The position numbers and the translations under genes were made by a program. A stretch of DNA of 64,000 nucleotides from assembly GCA_030605835.1 (NCBI GenBank), contig JAUWHO010000023.1, positions 124,001 through 188,000 on the forward strand, in the 5' to 3' direction. A model generated the notes under the pieces. That model saw nothing but the letters and a program-made list of their open reading frames with translations, was not told the origin of the DNA and ran no database searches. Source of the DNA: Candidatus Zixiibacteriota bacterium (GTDB lineage: Bacteria > Zixibacteria > MSB-5A5 > DG-27). Shown in pieces: positions 8,374-17,035 of the stretch (position 1 is the first letter of the stretch; each line of letters begins with the position of its first letter).

Positions 8374-9381
8374 GTGAAATTGACGTACGAAAGGTCCGAT
8401 CTGAAAGTTATCGACCCCTTCCGGATCGCGAGGGGCACCACTACCGTTAGTCCCAGCATCATTCTCAAGATCGATGGCGGCTTCGGTGAGGCCGCTCCCA
8501 GCAGCTTCTACGGCGAAGACGTCGAGACTGTAACCTCTTTCATTGAAAGGGCCAAGAGCCTTATCGGTGAAGATCCCTTCAAGTTGGAGGAAATCCTCCG
8601 GAATATCGATTCCATTATGGAGGGGAACGGCTCCGCCAAGGCGGCCATCGATATCGCTCTATATGACAACCTGGGGAAGCTTCTGGGCCTGCCGGTCTAT
8701 AAGCTATTGGGGCTCTCCCGACCCGACAGCGCTTATACTTCCTTCACTATCGCTATCGACGCACCCGAGACCATGAAGAGGAAAACCGAGAAGGCCCCCG
8801 GGTTCTCCGTATATAAAGTCAAGGTCGGCGTTCCCGGAGACGAGGAGATGATCGCTGCCGTCAGAGAGACCACGAAGGCGAAAATAAGAGTAGATGCCAA
8901 CTGCGGCTGGAAACCGAAAGAGGCGGTGGAGAAGATCAAATCGCTCCACAAATATGATATTGAGTTTGTGGAGCAACCGGTGGAGAGAGACGATCTCGAG
9001 GGATTGCGATACGTCCGTGAGCGTGTGGATATACCCATCATCGCCGACGAGGGAGTGATGACCTCCAGGGATGTAGCGAGACATTACCGCGCGGTCGACG
9101 GTATAAACATAAAACTCTCCAAGTGTGGGGGCATTCGTGAGGGGTTGCGGATGATACATACGGCACGCGCCCTGGGAATGAAGGTGATGTTGGGATGTAT
9201 GATTGAGACCAGCGTCGGCATTGCCGCTGCCGTGCAGCTGTCTTCATTAGCAGACTATTTGGATTTGGATGGTCACCTTCTGATTGAGAATGACCCTTTC
9301 GAGGGGTTGGGACTCGAAGATGGCAAGGTGGTTCTCTCTGATGCACCCGGTTTAGGAATAAAGAAAAGGGATGATTCGTAA
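8374..9381 (+). CDS. Dipeptide (L-Ala-D/L-Glu) epimerase, enolase superfamily
   Basis: The product is a muconate-lactonising-enzyme subgroup member. The catalytic KxK motif is in YKVKVG, the metal ligands in RVDANCGW, EFVEQPVERDD and IIADEGV, the second catalytic Lys in INIKLSKCGGI, and the C-terminal GCMIETSVGIAA segment is typical of L-Ala-D/L-Glu epimerases (YcjG/YkfB type). These convert L-Ala-D-Glu from murein tripeptides to L-Ala-L-Glu, which ordinary peptidases can then split. Start is GTG 8374, three bases after ldcA. The next gene overlaps its end by 11 bases. Substrate is inferred from motif pattern and from the murein-peptide neighbours, a context that agrees well. Confidence 0.9.
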   Translation: MKLTYERSDLKVIDPFRIARGTTTVSPSIILKIDGGFGEAAPSSFYGEDVETVTSFIERAKSLIGEDPFKLEEILRNIDSIMEGNGSAKAAIDIALYDNLGKLLGLPVYKLLGLSRPDSAYTSFTIAIDAPETMKRKTEKAPGFSVYKVKVGVPGDEEMIAAVRETTKAKIRVDANCGWKPKEAVEKIKSLHKYDIEFVEQPVERDDLEGLRYVRERVDIPIIADEGVMTSRDVARHYRAVDGINIKLSKCGGIREGLRMIHTARALGMKVMLGCMIETSVGIAAAVQLSSLADYLDLDGHLLIENDPFEGLGLEDGKVVLSDAPGLGIKKRDDS

Positions 9382-11200
9382 TACCCTCCTATTTGCAGCA
9401 AGCATCATATTGCTGCTCTTCACAGGTCTGGGCGGGGAGGTTGTGGCTGGAGACAAGGTGGCAGAGCATGGACCTTTTGTGAAGGTGGTGTATCCTAACG
9501 AAGGTGCGAGAATCGGGGCGCGCGATTCTACGTTCATATTCGGACAGGTCACTCCAGGGTCAAAACTGACAATCAATGGACATCACGTTAAAGTTCACGA
9601 AAATGGTGGCTACTTAGCCTTTCTGCCGATACAACCAGGGGATTTCGTTTTTCATCTGGAAGCCCGAAATCAATTGGGAGTAACGACCAAGGATTTGAAT
9701 GTAAGAGTCCCAGAAGAGCTTATCATCCCCGAGGACAGTCTGCTGATCACAAATATGTGGCCATCCAGTGATATGACGTTGACCGCCGGCGATGTCTTAG
9801 AGGTTCGTTTCCGCGGAACCCCCGGTTGCAGTTCACTTTTCTCCATTCCCGGGGTGAGGGATGATATACCGATGGTGGAGCTTCCAACAGGAGAGGTGCC
9901 CTCCTGGGGAGAGGTTTTCAGAAGAAGAGAAGAAGGCACAGAAGGAGAACCCAGCGGGATCTATTCGGGAGTTTACCGCATCGACAAAGATGACAGTCTT
10001 AAGGAGGCTCCGATCGAGTTCAAGCTGGCTCGCGGGGACTCAATAACGGATTCAACCAGGGCCCTCATCTGCATAGAGCAATATGATGTTCCTCGGGTGG
10101 TTGAGTTTACCGGAGAACAACAGGTCGTCCGCACCGGTCCCAGAAGGGGATATCTGCTTCTGTATCAACCTCCGGGAGTGAGGACAGAAGCCACCGGACA
10201 GATCGGCGACTGGGTGAGGTTGGCTTTGGCCCCAGGGGTGGAAGCCTGGGCGCATAGGGACAGCATTCAGTTTCTGCCGGAGGGGACCTCGATTCCTGAG
10301 AGTCAAATAACATACATACGCACCCGAAAAACCGAGAGGGGTGTCCAGGTGAGAGTTCCTTTGCGGCAGAGGTTACCATACAACGTGGAGCAAAGCGTGA
10401 ACCCCCGAATGCTGACGTTGAACATCTTCGGCGGAATCTCCGACACCGATTGGATACGATACGATTCTGATGACAACATAATTGATCAGATTCGCTGGCG
10501 GCAATCTCAAAAAAGGGTGTATCAGATCAAAGTCAATCTCAGACAGAGAAAGCAGTGGGGATATGATATATTCTACGAAGAGAAGACCCTGGTCTTAGAG
10601 ATAAAAAAGGAACCGACATTCGGGGGAGCTTTGAAATCATCGGTTTCCGGGCTGACTTTTATGATAGACCCCGGTCACTCTCACGACAGCGGCGCCGTCG
10701 GCCCCACCGGCTTAAAGGAGAAGGACGTTAATCTCTGGATTGCTCACAAACTGAGGAAGATCTTAGAGAAGCACGGCGCTACTGTATATATGACCCGCTA
10801 TGGTCACGAGCACGTCGAACTGTACGATCGGCCTGAAAAGGCGATGGACTGTAATGCCGACATACTGATTTCAGTACACAATAACGCTCTGCCCGATGGT
10901 GTCAATCCTTTCGTCAACAACGGCACCTCCACCTATTACTATCATCCCCAGAGCTATCCGTTGGCACACGCTATACATAAAAGGATGGTCAAGAATTTAG
11001 GCCTTCCGGACCACGGTCTGTATTACGGCAATCTGGTTTTGACTCGTCCCACGCAGATGCTGGCAGTTTTGGTGGAGTGCGCCTTCATGATGATCCCCGA
11101 ACAGGAGGCGATGCTCCGCACAAAGGGATTTCAAAAGAGATGTGCTGAGTCTATCTATCAGGGGATTTGCGATTTCTTGAAAAACGAAAGCGACCATTAG
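9371..11200 (+). CDS. N-acetylmuramoyl-L-alanine amidase (Amidase_3), exported
   Basis: This enzyme cuts the bond between N-acetylmuramic acid and the stem peptide. Residues ~1-25 are a signal peptide. Residues ~30-420 form a long N-terminal region with Ig-like and SH3-like stretches (TGQIGDWVRLALAPGVEAWA) and an AMIN-like beta region probably used for wall binding. The catalytic domain occupies residues ~430-605: zinc ligands are expected at His of MIDPGHSHDSGA, Glu of GLKEKDVNL and His of ISVHNNA, and the catalytic Glu lies in VLVECAFMM. The length (609 residues) is larger than minimal AmiC because of the N-terminal modules. It overlaps the epimerase gene by 11 bases, so it is the last member of the murein-peptide operon. 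Confidence 0.92.
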   Translation: MIRNTLLFAASIILLLFTGLGGEVVAGDKVAEHGPFVKVVYPNEGARIGARDSTFIFGQVTPGSKLTINGHHVKVHENGGYLAFLPIQPGDFVFHLEARNQLGVTTKDLNVRVPEELIIPEDSLLITNMWPSSDMTLTAGDVLEVRFRGTPGCSSLFSIPGVRDDIPMVELPTGEVPSWGEVFRRREEGTEGEPSGIYSGVYRIDKDDSLKEAPIEFKLARGDSITDSTRALICIEQYDVPRVVEFTGEQQVVRTGPRRGYLLLYQPPGVRTEATGQIGDWVRLALAPGVEAWAHRDSIQFLPEGTSIPESQITYIRTRKTERGVQVRVPLRQRLPYNVEQSVNPRMLTLNIFGGISDTDWIRYDSDDNIIDQIRWRQSQKRVYQIKVNLRQRKQWGYDIFYEEKTLVLEIKKEPTFGGALKSSVSGLTFMIDPGHSHDSGAVGPTGLKEKDVNLWIAHKLRKILEKHGATVYMTRYGHEHVELYDRPEKAMDCNADILISVHNNALPDGVNPFVNNGTSTYYYHPQSYPLAHAIHKRMVKNLGLPDHGLYYGNLVLTRPTQMLAVLVECAFMMIPEQEAMLRTKGFQKRCAESIYQGICDFLKNESDH

Positions 11201-11309
11201 TCTTTGAGAGATAACCATAGATGCTCCCTTTTCTTGGAGCGGGAGTGGTGGCTTCCGTTAAGCTCAAGCGTATAACCTTTCGCAGAAGACTTCCTAGAAA
11301 AGGTAGAAG

Positions 11310-12602
11310 ATGAGTTTTAGGATCGTTAAAGGAATTATCCGGTTATCTGCTTCAGTCTGCTTATTCCTCCTTTTCATCTCGAGTGCTTCGGCTCAGAGGC
11401 TTCTTATCTTTATGGATTTTGATCAGACCGACCACCTGAAAGCTTACGGTGTTGCCTACTGGTGCTTGGAGCAGGGATACGATGTCGAGTGGCTCTTGAA
11501 TTATCGGGGAGGTTCCTTCATGAGCGATTACGCTGACGAAGTCGCTCAGCTCTGCAAGCTTCGGGGAGTAACTCATTCAGTGGTGTCCCCTGCGGAGGAG
11601 GCCTCTATCAGAAAGACTATCGAGGACAACAACATGGAATCGGTGCTTTTAGAGAAGGCTCCGAAGGTCGCCATTTATGCTCCCCCGATTAGCGAAAATG
11701 AACCCTGGGATGACGCTGTTAATTTGGCCCTGACTTATGCTGAAATCCCCTTCGAGGTCATCTGGGACGAGGAGCTCCTGGCCGGCAAACTTCACGACTA
11801 CGACTGGGTCCACCTTCACCACGAAGATTTCACCGGTCAATACGGAAAATTCTACGGCTCCTATCGAAATGCCCTGTGGTATAAACAGAACAAAGCTCTC
11901 AATGAGGCCACCGCCAAGAAATTAGGATTTAAAAAGGTGTCCCGGTTGAAATTGGCAGTGGCCAGGGCCATCAAGGAATATGTAGCTGGGGGTGGGTTCC
12001 TCTTTGCCATGTGTTCGGCCACCGACACCTACGACATCGCTCTCTCCGCCGAGGGGGTGGACATCGTCCCCACCGAACTGGACGGTGACCCCGCCGACCC
12101 CGATTGTCAGGAGAGACTGGACTACTCTAAAACTTTCGCCTTCGAGAATTTCGCAGTGGAGTTGAATCCCATGGTCTACGAACATTCGGATATCGATACC
12201 TCCCCCACCCGGGGGATGAGGATTCCCGGACCGGAGGCGGACTATTTCACCCTCTTCGATTTCTCGGCCAAATATGACCCGGTGCCGACGATGCTGATTC
12301 AAAATCACGTTCCGGTGGTGAACGGTTTTTTAGGGCAATGCACCGGTTACCACAAAGATAAAGTGAAGAGATATATCACCATCTTGGGAGAGACCGAGGG
12401 AAAAGGGGAGGTGAAATATCTTCACGGAAACTTCGGCAGGGGTACCTTCACTTTTCTGGGAGGTCATGACCCCGAGGATTACCGGCATATGATTGGCGAT
12501 CCCCCAACACAACTGGAGCTGCACAAGAATTCCCCCGGATATCGGCTGATACTGAACAACGTTCTCTTTCCGGCGGCGAGGAAAAAGGAGAGGAAAACTT
12601 AA
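11310..12602 (+). CDS. Secreted protein of unknown function, amidotransferase-like fold
   Basis: The 430-residue product has a clear signal peptide ending near SSASAQ (residue ~28). The mature part opens with LLIFMDFDQTDHLKAYGVAY and has a GATase-like nucleophile-elbow segment (YVAGGGFLFAMCSATDTYDI, residues ~225-245) and a late FLGGHDPEDYRH motif, so a class-I-glutamine-amidotransferase or ThuA-like fold is possible. I recall close relatives in FCB genomes labelled asparagine synthetase B, but no AsnB domains are visible here. It sits 109 bases after the amidase gene, and that gap shows no strong promoter or terminator, so it may belong to the same transcript. Function should be treated as unknown. 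Confidence 0.7.
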   Translation: MSFRIVKGIIRLSASVCLFLLFISSASAQRLLIFMDFDQTDHLKAYGVAYWCLEQGYDVEWLLNYRGGSFMSDYADEVAQLCKLRGVTHSVVSPAEEASIRKTIEDNNMESVLLEKAPKVAIYAPPISENEPWDDAVNLALTYAEIPFEVIWDEELLAGKLHDYDWVHLHHEDFTGQYGKFYGSYRNALWYKQNKALNEATAKKLGFKKVSRLKLAVARAIKEYVAGGGFLFAMCSATDTYDIALSAEGVDIVPTELDGDPADPDCQERLDYSKTFAFENFAVELNPMVYEHSDIDTSPTRGMRIPGPEADYFTLFDFSAKYDPVPTMLIQNHVPVVNGFLGQCTGYHKDKVKRYITILGETEGKGEVKYLHGNFGRGTFTFLGGHDPEDYRHMIGDPPTQLELHKNSPGYRLILNNVLFPAARKKERKT

Positions 12603-12607
12603 TCAAG

Positions 12608-12686
12608 GAAACAGGGAACAGGAGATAGGAGATAGGAAATAGGGGTTAGGGGTGGACTATCCACTGTTTACCATTCACTACTTTAC
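12608..12686 (+). repeat. Dispersed intergenic repeat, copy A
   Basis: Block 1 (12608-12652) is a degenerate purine-rich tandem built from ACAGG, AGATAGG and AATAGG words. Block 2 (12664-12686) reads CTGTTTACCATTCACTAC and continues a few bases. The same two blocks in the same relative order occur in inverse orientation at 16871-16996, and block 1 alone at 54906-54938. This looks like a non-coding dispersed element, not a gene remnant. Confidence 0.65.
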
Positions 12687-12690
12687 GTTG

Positions 12691-12721
12691 CGTCAGGACC
12701 GAAGCGGAGCGTGTCCTGACG
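12691..12721. repeat. Intergenic hairpin
   Basis: CGTCAGGAC (12691-12699) pairs exactly with GTCCTGACG (12713-12721) around a 13-base loop. It could act as a bidirectional transcription stop between the convergent genes, but there is no T-run. Confidence 0.5.
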
Positions 12722-12832
12722 TTAAAAGTTGTCGGGACTGACTTCGCTCCGGTCCTAAGACGACCTCAAAAAGAGAGGAACACTCAGCCGAAAGGTTTCC
12801 TGTTCAGTTGACCTCCCTGTTCACCAGGGTAG

Positions 12833-12854
12833 CCCCCTGGCCTCTGCCAGGGGG
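12833..12854. repeat. CTCT-loop hairpin element, copy 1
   Basis: A perfect 9-bp stem, CCCCCTGGC with GCCAGGGGG, closes a CTCT tetraloop. A second copy at 54985-55006 has the same loop and the same stem length, with stem bases changed on both arms so that pairing is kept. Confidence 0.65.
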
Positions 12855-12936
12855 TTATTCTGAACTCGTAGAGGGGTGAATTTATTACCGCTCACTTCGG
12901 GCGGACAAATTCCGCCGGCTACAGATTCTCCTGCTT

Positions 12937-14118
12937 TCATTCCTCCGCCGCTGTATTATAGCGATATTTGGGGGTGGGGTATGCGGGCCGGAAGCTGCTC
13001 AGTTGTGCCATGCTGTAATTGATTCCCAGCTTACGAGTGACCGCATCCACGCCGCCAGCGACTGCCTGGCGCAGCAACTCCGGGGATATGTGGACGCGTC
13101 CATTGATCGTTAAGGTAGCCTCATGAATTGTGTCCTCTCCCTCTTCGCTGAGCTCCGGTTCAGCCTCATTTCGGACTAAACTGACCGAGACACCTCTCCC
13201 CCCAGAGCCGAGAAACATTTTCAGGTGGGCAATCTCAGCTTTCTGGAGGGAGAAACGCTCTCGAAGATCAAGGGCCAGCTCTTGTAAGAGGACGCCGGCC
13301 TCGAATCCATCCTTTTGTGATACCTTGAAGGTGGCATTGAGCCAACCAAGTTCTGCCTCCGCCTCGGCATAGCGATCGTAATCAATCTCCAGAGGCTCTC
13401 TCCCTGCAGAGAGGTCTTGCTTCAGAACAGCCAGCCAACGGTCTAAACCCTCACCGGTGCGGGCAGAGACTAAAACGACTACGGCATCGGCAAATCGCTC
13501 CTTCAAAAACCCCAGCATCCGTCTTCTGTCTGTCTCCGAGAGAAGGTCGACCTTGTTCAGAACGATGATGTCCGCCTCCTCCAGCTGTTTGGCGAAGAGG
13601 TAGGCGATGGAGGCTGGGAATCTTGGTTTTTTTCTTTTCAGGATGAATATTTCGGTCAGGTAGGTGAGCAGCGTTCGAAATTTCCCTCGCCCTTCCTTCA
13701 TCAGTAGCTCTTCCAAACGGAAGGGATCAACGGCCACCGAGAAAGGGGCGAGCTCGAAGAGGTCCTTATACTTCCTCCTGAGCGGTTGGATAACCGTCGC
13801 CGCAAGGTCTGCACAGCTCCCCACTGGCTCACCCAATAGAATCTCGAGTTGGGTCTCTCTTACGAACTCCTCCGCAGCAATAATCAACTCATCGAAACGG
13901 CAACAGAAACAGCCGCCCGGAATCTCTTTGGCTTGAAAGCCGCGCAGTTCGACTAGCTTGGTGTCGACCAAATTGTCGGCCTGGTCGTTGGTGATGAAAC
14001 CCACCTTTCCCCCAAGCTCAACGTAACGCTCCGCCAACCGGCACAGCAAGGTGGTCTTGCCGGCGCCCAGAAATCCTCCGACTATGACGAATCTCACCGC
14101 TCTCATAACCATACTCAA
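12937..14118 (-). CDS. CobW/P47K-family GTPase
   Basis: The N-terminal half is a G3E-family GTPase of the CobW/YjiA/ZigA type, whose members deliver metals to target proteins or handle cobalamin. Walker A is GGFLGAGKTTLL (residues ~13-24), the metal-binding CxCC signature is in GGCFCCRF (~69-76), and NKVD gives base specificity near residue 187. The C-terminal ~150 residues lack an obvious CobW_C domain and contain a long helical segment. TTG 14118 has GGAGG 7 bases upstream; ATG 14112 and ATG 14106 follow in frame and are alternatives. The metal and partner are not evident; its neighbours (mnmE downstream) give no clue. Confidence 0.85.
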   Translation of the reverse strand: MSMVMRAVRFVIVGGFLGAGKTTLLCRLAERYVELGGKVGFITNDQADNLVDTKLVELRGFQAKEIPGGCFCCRFDELIIAAEEFVRETQLEILLGEPVGSCADLAATVIQPLRRKYKDLFELAPFSVAVDPFRLEELLMKEGRGKFRTLLTYLTEIFILKRKKPRFPASIAYLFAKQLEEADIIVLNKVDLLSETDRRRMLGFLKERFADAVVVLVSARTGEGLDRWLAVLKQDLSAGREPLEIDYDRYAEAEAELGWLNATFKVSQKDGFEAGVLLQELALDLRERFSLQKAEIAHLKMFLGSGGRGVSVSLVRNEAEPELSEEGEDTIHEATLTINGRVHISPELLRQAVAGGVDAVTRKLGINYSMAQLSSFRPAYPTPKYRYNTAAEE

Positions 14119-14195
14119 GATAATGCCTCCGACCTGAAATGACTGCCCAGGTGAGCCAATGGAGTCAAGTCAATCCACGCACAATTGTCAGAGGC

Positions 14196-15590
14196 TTATT
14201 TGCCGATGCAAAATTTCTCGAAGATTCTGTTTAGTATCTCCTCATCAACGGTCTCCCCCACGATCTCTCCCAGATGCCTGAGAGTGGAGCGGACCTCGGC
14301 GGCGATGAACTCCGAAGACAACCGCCCAGCTAACCCCCTTTCTGCACAGAGGAGGCTCTCTTTCGCTCTCAGGAGAGCCTCCCGATGACGACTATTAATC
14401 GAGACTAGCCGCTGCTGATGCCACTCCTCCAAGAAAGTCGCCGATTTTCTAATCGCCTTCTTGAGGGTGTCTAAATTAGTGCCATAGAGGGCAGAGATCT
14501 TTATGCTGCTTTGGTTGCCGAACTCCCTCTCGAGGGCTTCGACATTCTCCCGGGAGGCGATGTCGATTTTGTTTATGACCGGGAGGAAGCGGTATTGAGA
14601 GATGGTTCTGAAGGCCTCCTTATCCTCTTCGTTAGGTTTCTCGGAAGCGTCAAATAAGAGGAGAACCAGATCTGCCTTCTTGATCTCCTCCTCGGTTTTG
14701 AGAATCCCGAGATTCTCTATCTCCCCGGAGGCGGGACGAAGTCCCGCAGTATCGATTAGCTTGACCGGAAGCCCGGAGAGGTCCAGGTACTCGCTGATGA
14801 CGTCCCTGGTGGTTCCCGGGAGGGAGGTGACAATGGCCCGCTCACTCTCCAGGAGTTTATTCAGAAGGGAGGATTTGCCCACATTCGTCCTTCCGGCGAT
14901 CACAACCGAGAAACCGTGCCTCAGCGTCTCTCCCACTTCATAACTGTCTAAGAGTCGCTCGCATTCCCCCTCCAGGGCCTCAATTGCCGATAGGGATAGA
15001 CCCGCATCCATCTTCTCGATCTCCTCTTCAGGAAAATCTATCTCCGCCTCCAGTTGCGCCAAAAAGTCTATGAGCTTCCCACGCATCTCTCCGATTCTTG
15101 AGGAGAGCCCCCCCGCCAATTGCTCTAAAGCAGCCTTCAGGGCAAGATCGCTTTTGGCCTGGATAATCTCGACGACGGCCTCCGCCTGAGAGAGGTCTAG
15201 CCTCCCGTTCACGAAAGCCCGCAAGGTGAACTCCCCGGGATGAGCAAGCCTGGCTCCGGCAGAGATGGTTGCCTCCAGAACCTTTCGAGAGACTAAAAAT
15301 CCTCCGTGGCAGTTGACCTCGACTACCTCCTCGCCAGTGTAAGTTTTGGGGGAGCGCATCACCGTGAGCAGGACCTCATCGATCTTTTCTCCACTGTCGG
15401 GGTGGACGATTTTTCCAAGGTGAACGGTGTGGGATTCTGCTTTCGCCGGGGAGACCTTCCCTCTGAAGACCCTGGCGGCGACCTTCAAGGCCTCCTTCCC
15501 GCTTATGCGGACGATGGCTATTCCCCCCTCACCGGGCGGAGTCGAAATCGCGGCGATTGTATCTTCGGGGCAATAGTCCAAATTCAACAT
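14196..15590 (-). CDS. mnmE: tRNA uridine-5-carboxymethylaminomethyl modification GTPase MnmE
   Basis: MnmE with MnmG installs the 5-carboxymethylaminomethyl group at the wobble uridine of certain tRNAs. The N-terminal folate-binding domain begins DTIAAISTPPGEGGIAIVRI, the helical domain follows, and the inserted G domain shows GRTNVGKSSLLNKLL (P-loop), the G2/G3 region with TTRDV and DTAGLR, and NKID. The protein ends CIGK, the invariant C-terminal motif with the catalytic Cys. Length (464 residues) is standard. mnmG is not in the window. Confidence 0.97.
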   Translation of the reverse strand: MLNLDYCPEDTIAAISTPPGEGGIAIVRISGKEALKVAARVFRGKVSPAKAESHTVHLGKIVHPDSGEKIDEVLLTVMRSPKTYTGEEVVEVNCHGGFLVSRKVLEATISAGARLAHPGEFTLRAFVNGRLDLSQAEAVVEIIQAKSDLALKAALEQLAGGLSSRIGEMRGKLIDFLAQLEAEIDFPEEEIEKMDAGLSLSAIEALEGECERLLDSYEVGETLRHGFSVVIAGRTNVGKSSLLNKLLESERAIVTSLPGTTRDVISEYLDLSGLPVKLIDTAGLRPASGEIENLGILKTEEEIKKADLVLLLFDASEKPNEEDKEAFRTISQYRFLPVINKIDIASRENVEALEREFGNQSSIKISALYGTNLDTLKKAIRKSATFLEEWHQQRLVSINSRHREALLRAKESLLCAERGLAGRLSSEFIAAEVRSTLRHLGEIVGETVDEEILNRIFEKFCIGK

Positions 15591-15628
15591 CTGAGGAAAT
15601 TGATCTAACCGGGGTGGTCGGCAAAAAG

Positions 15629-15844
15629 CTATTCGAGGATGAATTGCTCTATCAATCTCTTGAAACGGTTTCCGTAAATAAGATCGTAGAGCTCCATATC
15701 GTGAGGAATAATCCTCTCTGCCTTTTCCCTGGTCGCCTCCACCAGCTTCAGCGCCGTCGATTTAGGTATCACCCCGGAGATGAGTTGCTCGCTCACGAAG
15801 TCGACCAACTTCTTCAGGCGGGCGATCTTTTCTGTCTCTTCCAT
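15629..15844 (-). CDS. Small helical protein of unknown function
   Basis: This 71-residue product is predicted to be almost entirely helical, begins MEETEKIARLKKLVDFVSEQ and has no Cys clusters, signal peptide or membrane segment. It fills the gap between dprA and mnmE in the same direction with short spacers on both sides (18 and 38 bases), which supports it being a real gene. I do not recognise the family. Confidence 0.6.
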   Translation of the reverse strand: MEETEKIARLKKLVDFVSEQLISGVIPKSTALKLVEATREKAERIIPHDMELYDLIYGNRFKRLIEQFILE

Positions 15845-15862
15845 CGCTTTATGGCCTCTTTT

Positions 15863-16747
15863 CTACACTAGATATCGCACAATGGTGTCTATGTCTCCCA
15901 CTCCGTCTATCGCCTGAGCGTTCAATTGCCGTCGATCTTCAGGGGTCAGCTTCCCCTCCAGGTCTAAGATGTAAACCGGCTTCCCCTGTTGGTGAGCTCT
16001 GTTTACGGCGTCGATGCTGCCGCTCTTGTCTCTATTTTCATCTTTTATTTCCACCACAATTACCGCCTGAGAGAGCCCCACCACGATCCGATTTCTGGAC
16101 ATAAGACCGCCGACGGAGACCGGAGTATCCGGCAAAAACTCGGTCAGTAGCGCTCCACTTTCTGCAACCAGCTCGGAGAGCCGGATGTTCTCCGGAGGAT
16201 AGATTCTGTCAAATCCCGATCCTAAGACAGCATAGGTCTTCCCGTTGGAGTTTAAGCTCCCCAGATGGGCGGCGGTGTCAATTCCCCGGGCCAGCCCGGA
16301 GACGACCGTAACCCCTAATTCGGAGAGTCTTTGGGCGATATCCACTGCACAGCGCAAACCCTCCTGAGAGGCTTCGGTAGTCCCCACCACCGCCACCCGA
16401 GGCCTCGCCTGCCGTTCAAATCCGCCCTTGAAATAGAAAAGGGGAGGGGGGTCAGCCAGCTGCCGGAGGCAACCAGGATAGCCTTCGTCCAGAACCGTGG
16501 TGACGTTGATTCCCTGGCCTGCCATTTCCTCGAGGATTTCTTCCGCCTCCTCCAGGCGGTTTCGAACCTCCAGGATCCTCTGAGCTCTCTTTTGGCCTAT
16601 CCTGGGGAGAGAGGTGAGCTCCTCGATCTCGGCCTCCAGAATGTTCTCGGTGGCACCGAAGCGCAGGGTCAACATCTGGAAGGTTTTAGGACCAACTCCG
16701 GCATAATGCCTCAAGGCTAAAACATATTTGGCACGATTCGTTTCCAT
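15863..16747 (-). CDS. dprA: DNA-processing protein DprA/Smf
   Basis: DprA binds incoming single-stranded DNA and loads RecA during transformation. An N-terminal helix-hairpin-helix/SAM-like part (HYAGVGPKTFQMLTLRFGAT) precedes the Rossmann domain with the family signatures ARPRVAVVGTTEAS, VSGLARGIDTAAH, YAVLGSGFDRIYPPEN and LMSRNRIVVGLSQAVIVVE. The usual C-terminal winged helix seems to be missing, giving ~294 residues. I begin at ATG 16747, which has no good Shine-Dalgarno; an in-frame TTG at 16783 follows GGGAGG by 9 bases and is a serious alternative, and a TTG at 16837 is less likely. The pattern GTTEAS replaces the more common GSRxAS, a minor deviation. Confidence 0.92.
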   Translation of the reverse strand: METNRAKYVLALRHYAGVGPKTFQMLTLRFGATENILEAEIEELTSLPRIGQKRAQRILEVRNRLEEAEEILEEMAGQGINVTTVLDEGYPGCLRQLADPPPLFYFKGGFERQARPRVAVVGTTEASQEGLRCAVDIAQRLSELGVTVVSGLARGIDTAAHLGSLNSNGKTYAVLGSGFDRIYPPENIRLSELVAESGALLTEFLPDTPVSVGGLMSRNRIVVGLSQAVIVVEIKDENRDKSGSIDAVNRAHQQGKPVYILDLEGKLTPEDRRQLNAQAIDGVGDIDTIVRYLV

Positions 16748-16870
16748 ATTAGGAGCTCTCGAAGAATCCCCGGTGCCCAACCAGTTAACCCTCCCTTTTA
16801 ATATAACTCCCAGATGGGTAAGGTCAATCCCCTGCAAGCTTATTTGGGGTGAGTGGCGAGTACTGAGCAG

Positions 16871-16996
16871 TTAATGGTTAATGGTGAATAGTAAAGAGTA
16901 AATAGCCTGCCCCCACTCACTTTGTGCCTGGAATTTGCTTATTGCACTGTTCCCTATAACCTATTTCGTATCTTCTATTTCCTATTCCCTTCCCCC
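16871..16996 (-). repeat. Dispersed intergenic repeat, copy B
   Basis: Read on the minus strand, a purine-rich block (bases 16996-16948, words AATAGG, AAATAG, GATACG, GGGAACAG) is followed, after a ~45-base insert, by TTTACTCTTTACTATTCACC and CATTAACCATTAA (16902-16871). It matches copy A at 12608-12686 in composition and order. It fills most of the 198-288 base gap between rnhB and dprA. Confidence 0.65.
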
Positions 16997-17035
16997 TCTT
17001 TCTCGGTCAAACGGGCACTAATCTGAAAGAAGCTC

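Larger units (their letters stand above)
12603..12936. other. Gene-free gap made of dispersed-repeat material and hairpins
   Basis: These 334 bases separate two convergent genes and hold no credible ORF. From left to right they contain a purine-rich AGATAGGA-type repeat with a TTTACCATTCACTA-type tail, a 9-bp hairpin pair at 12691-12721, a partial GGTTTCC element near 12795, and the 9-bp CTCT-loop hairpin at 12833-12854. Related pieces recur at 16.9 kb and 54.9 kb. Confidence 0.7.
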
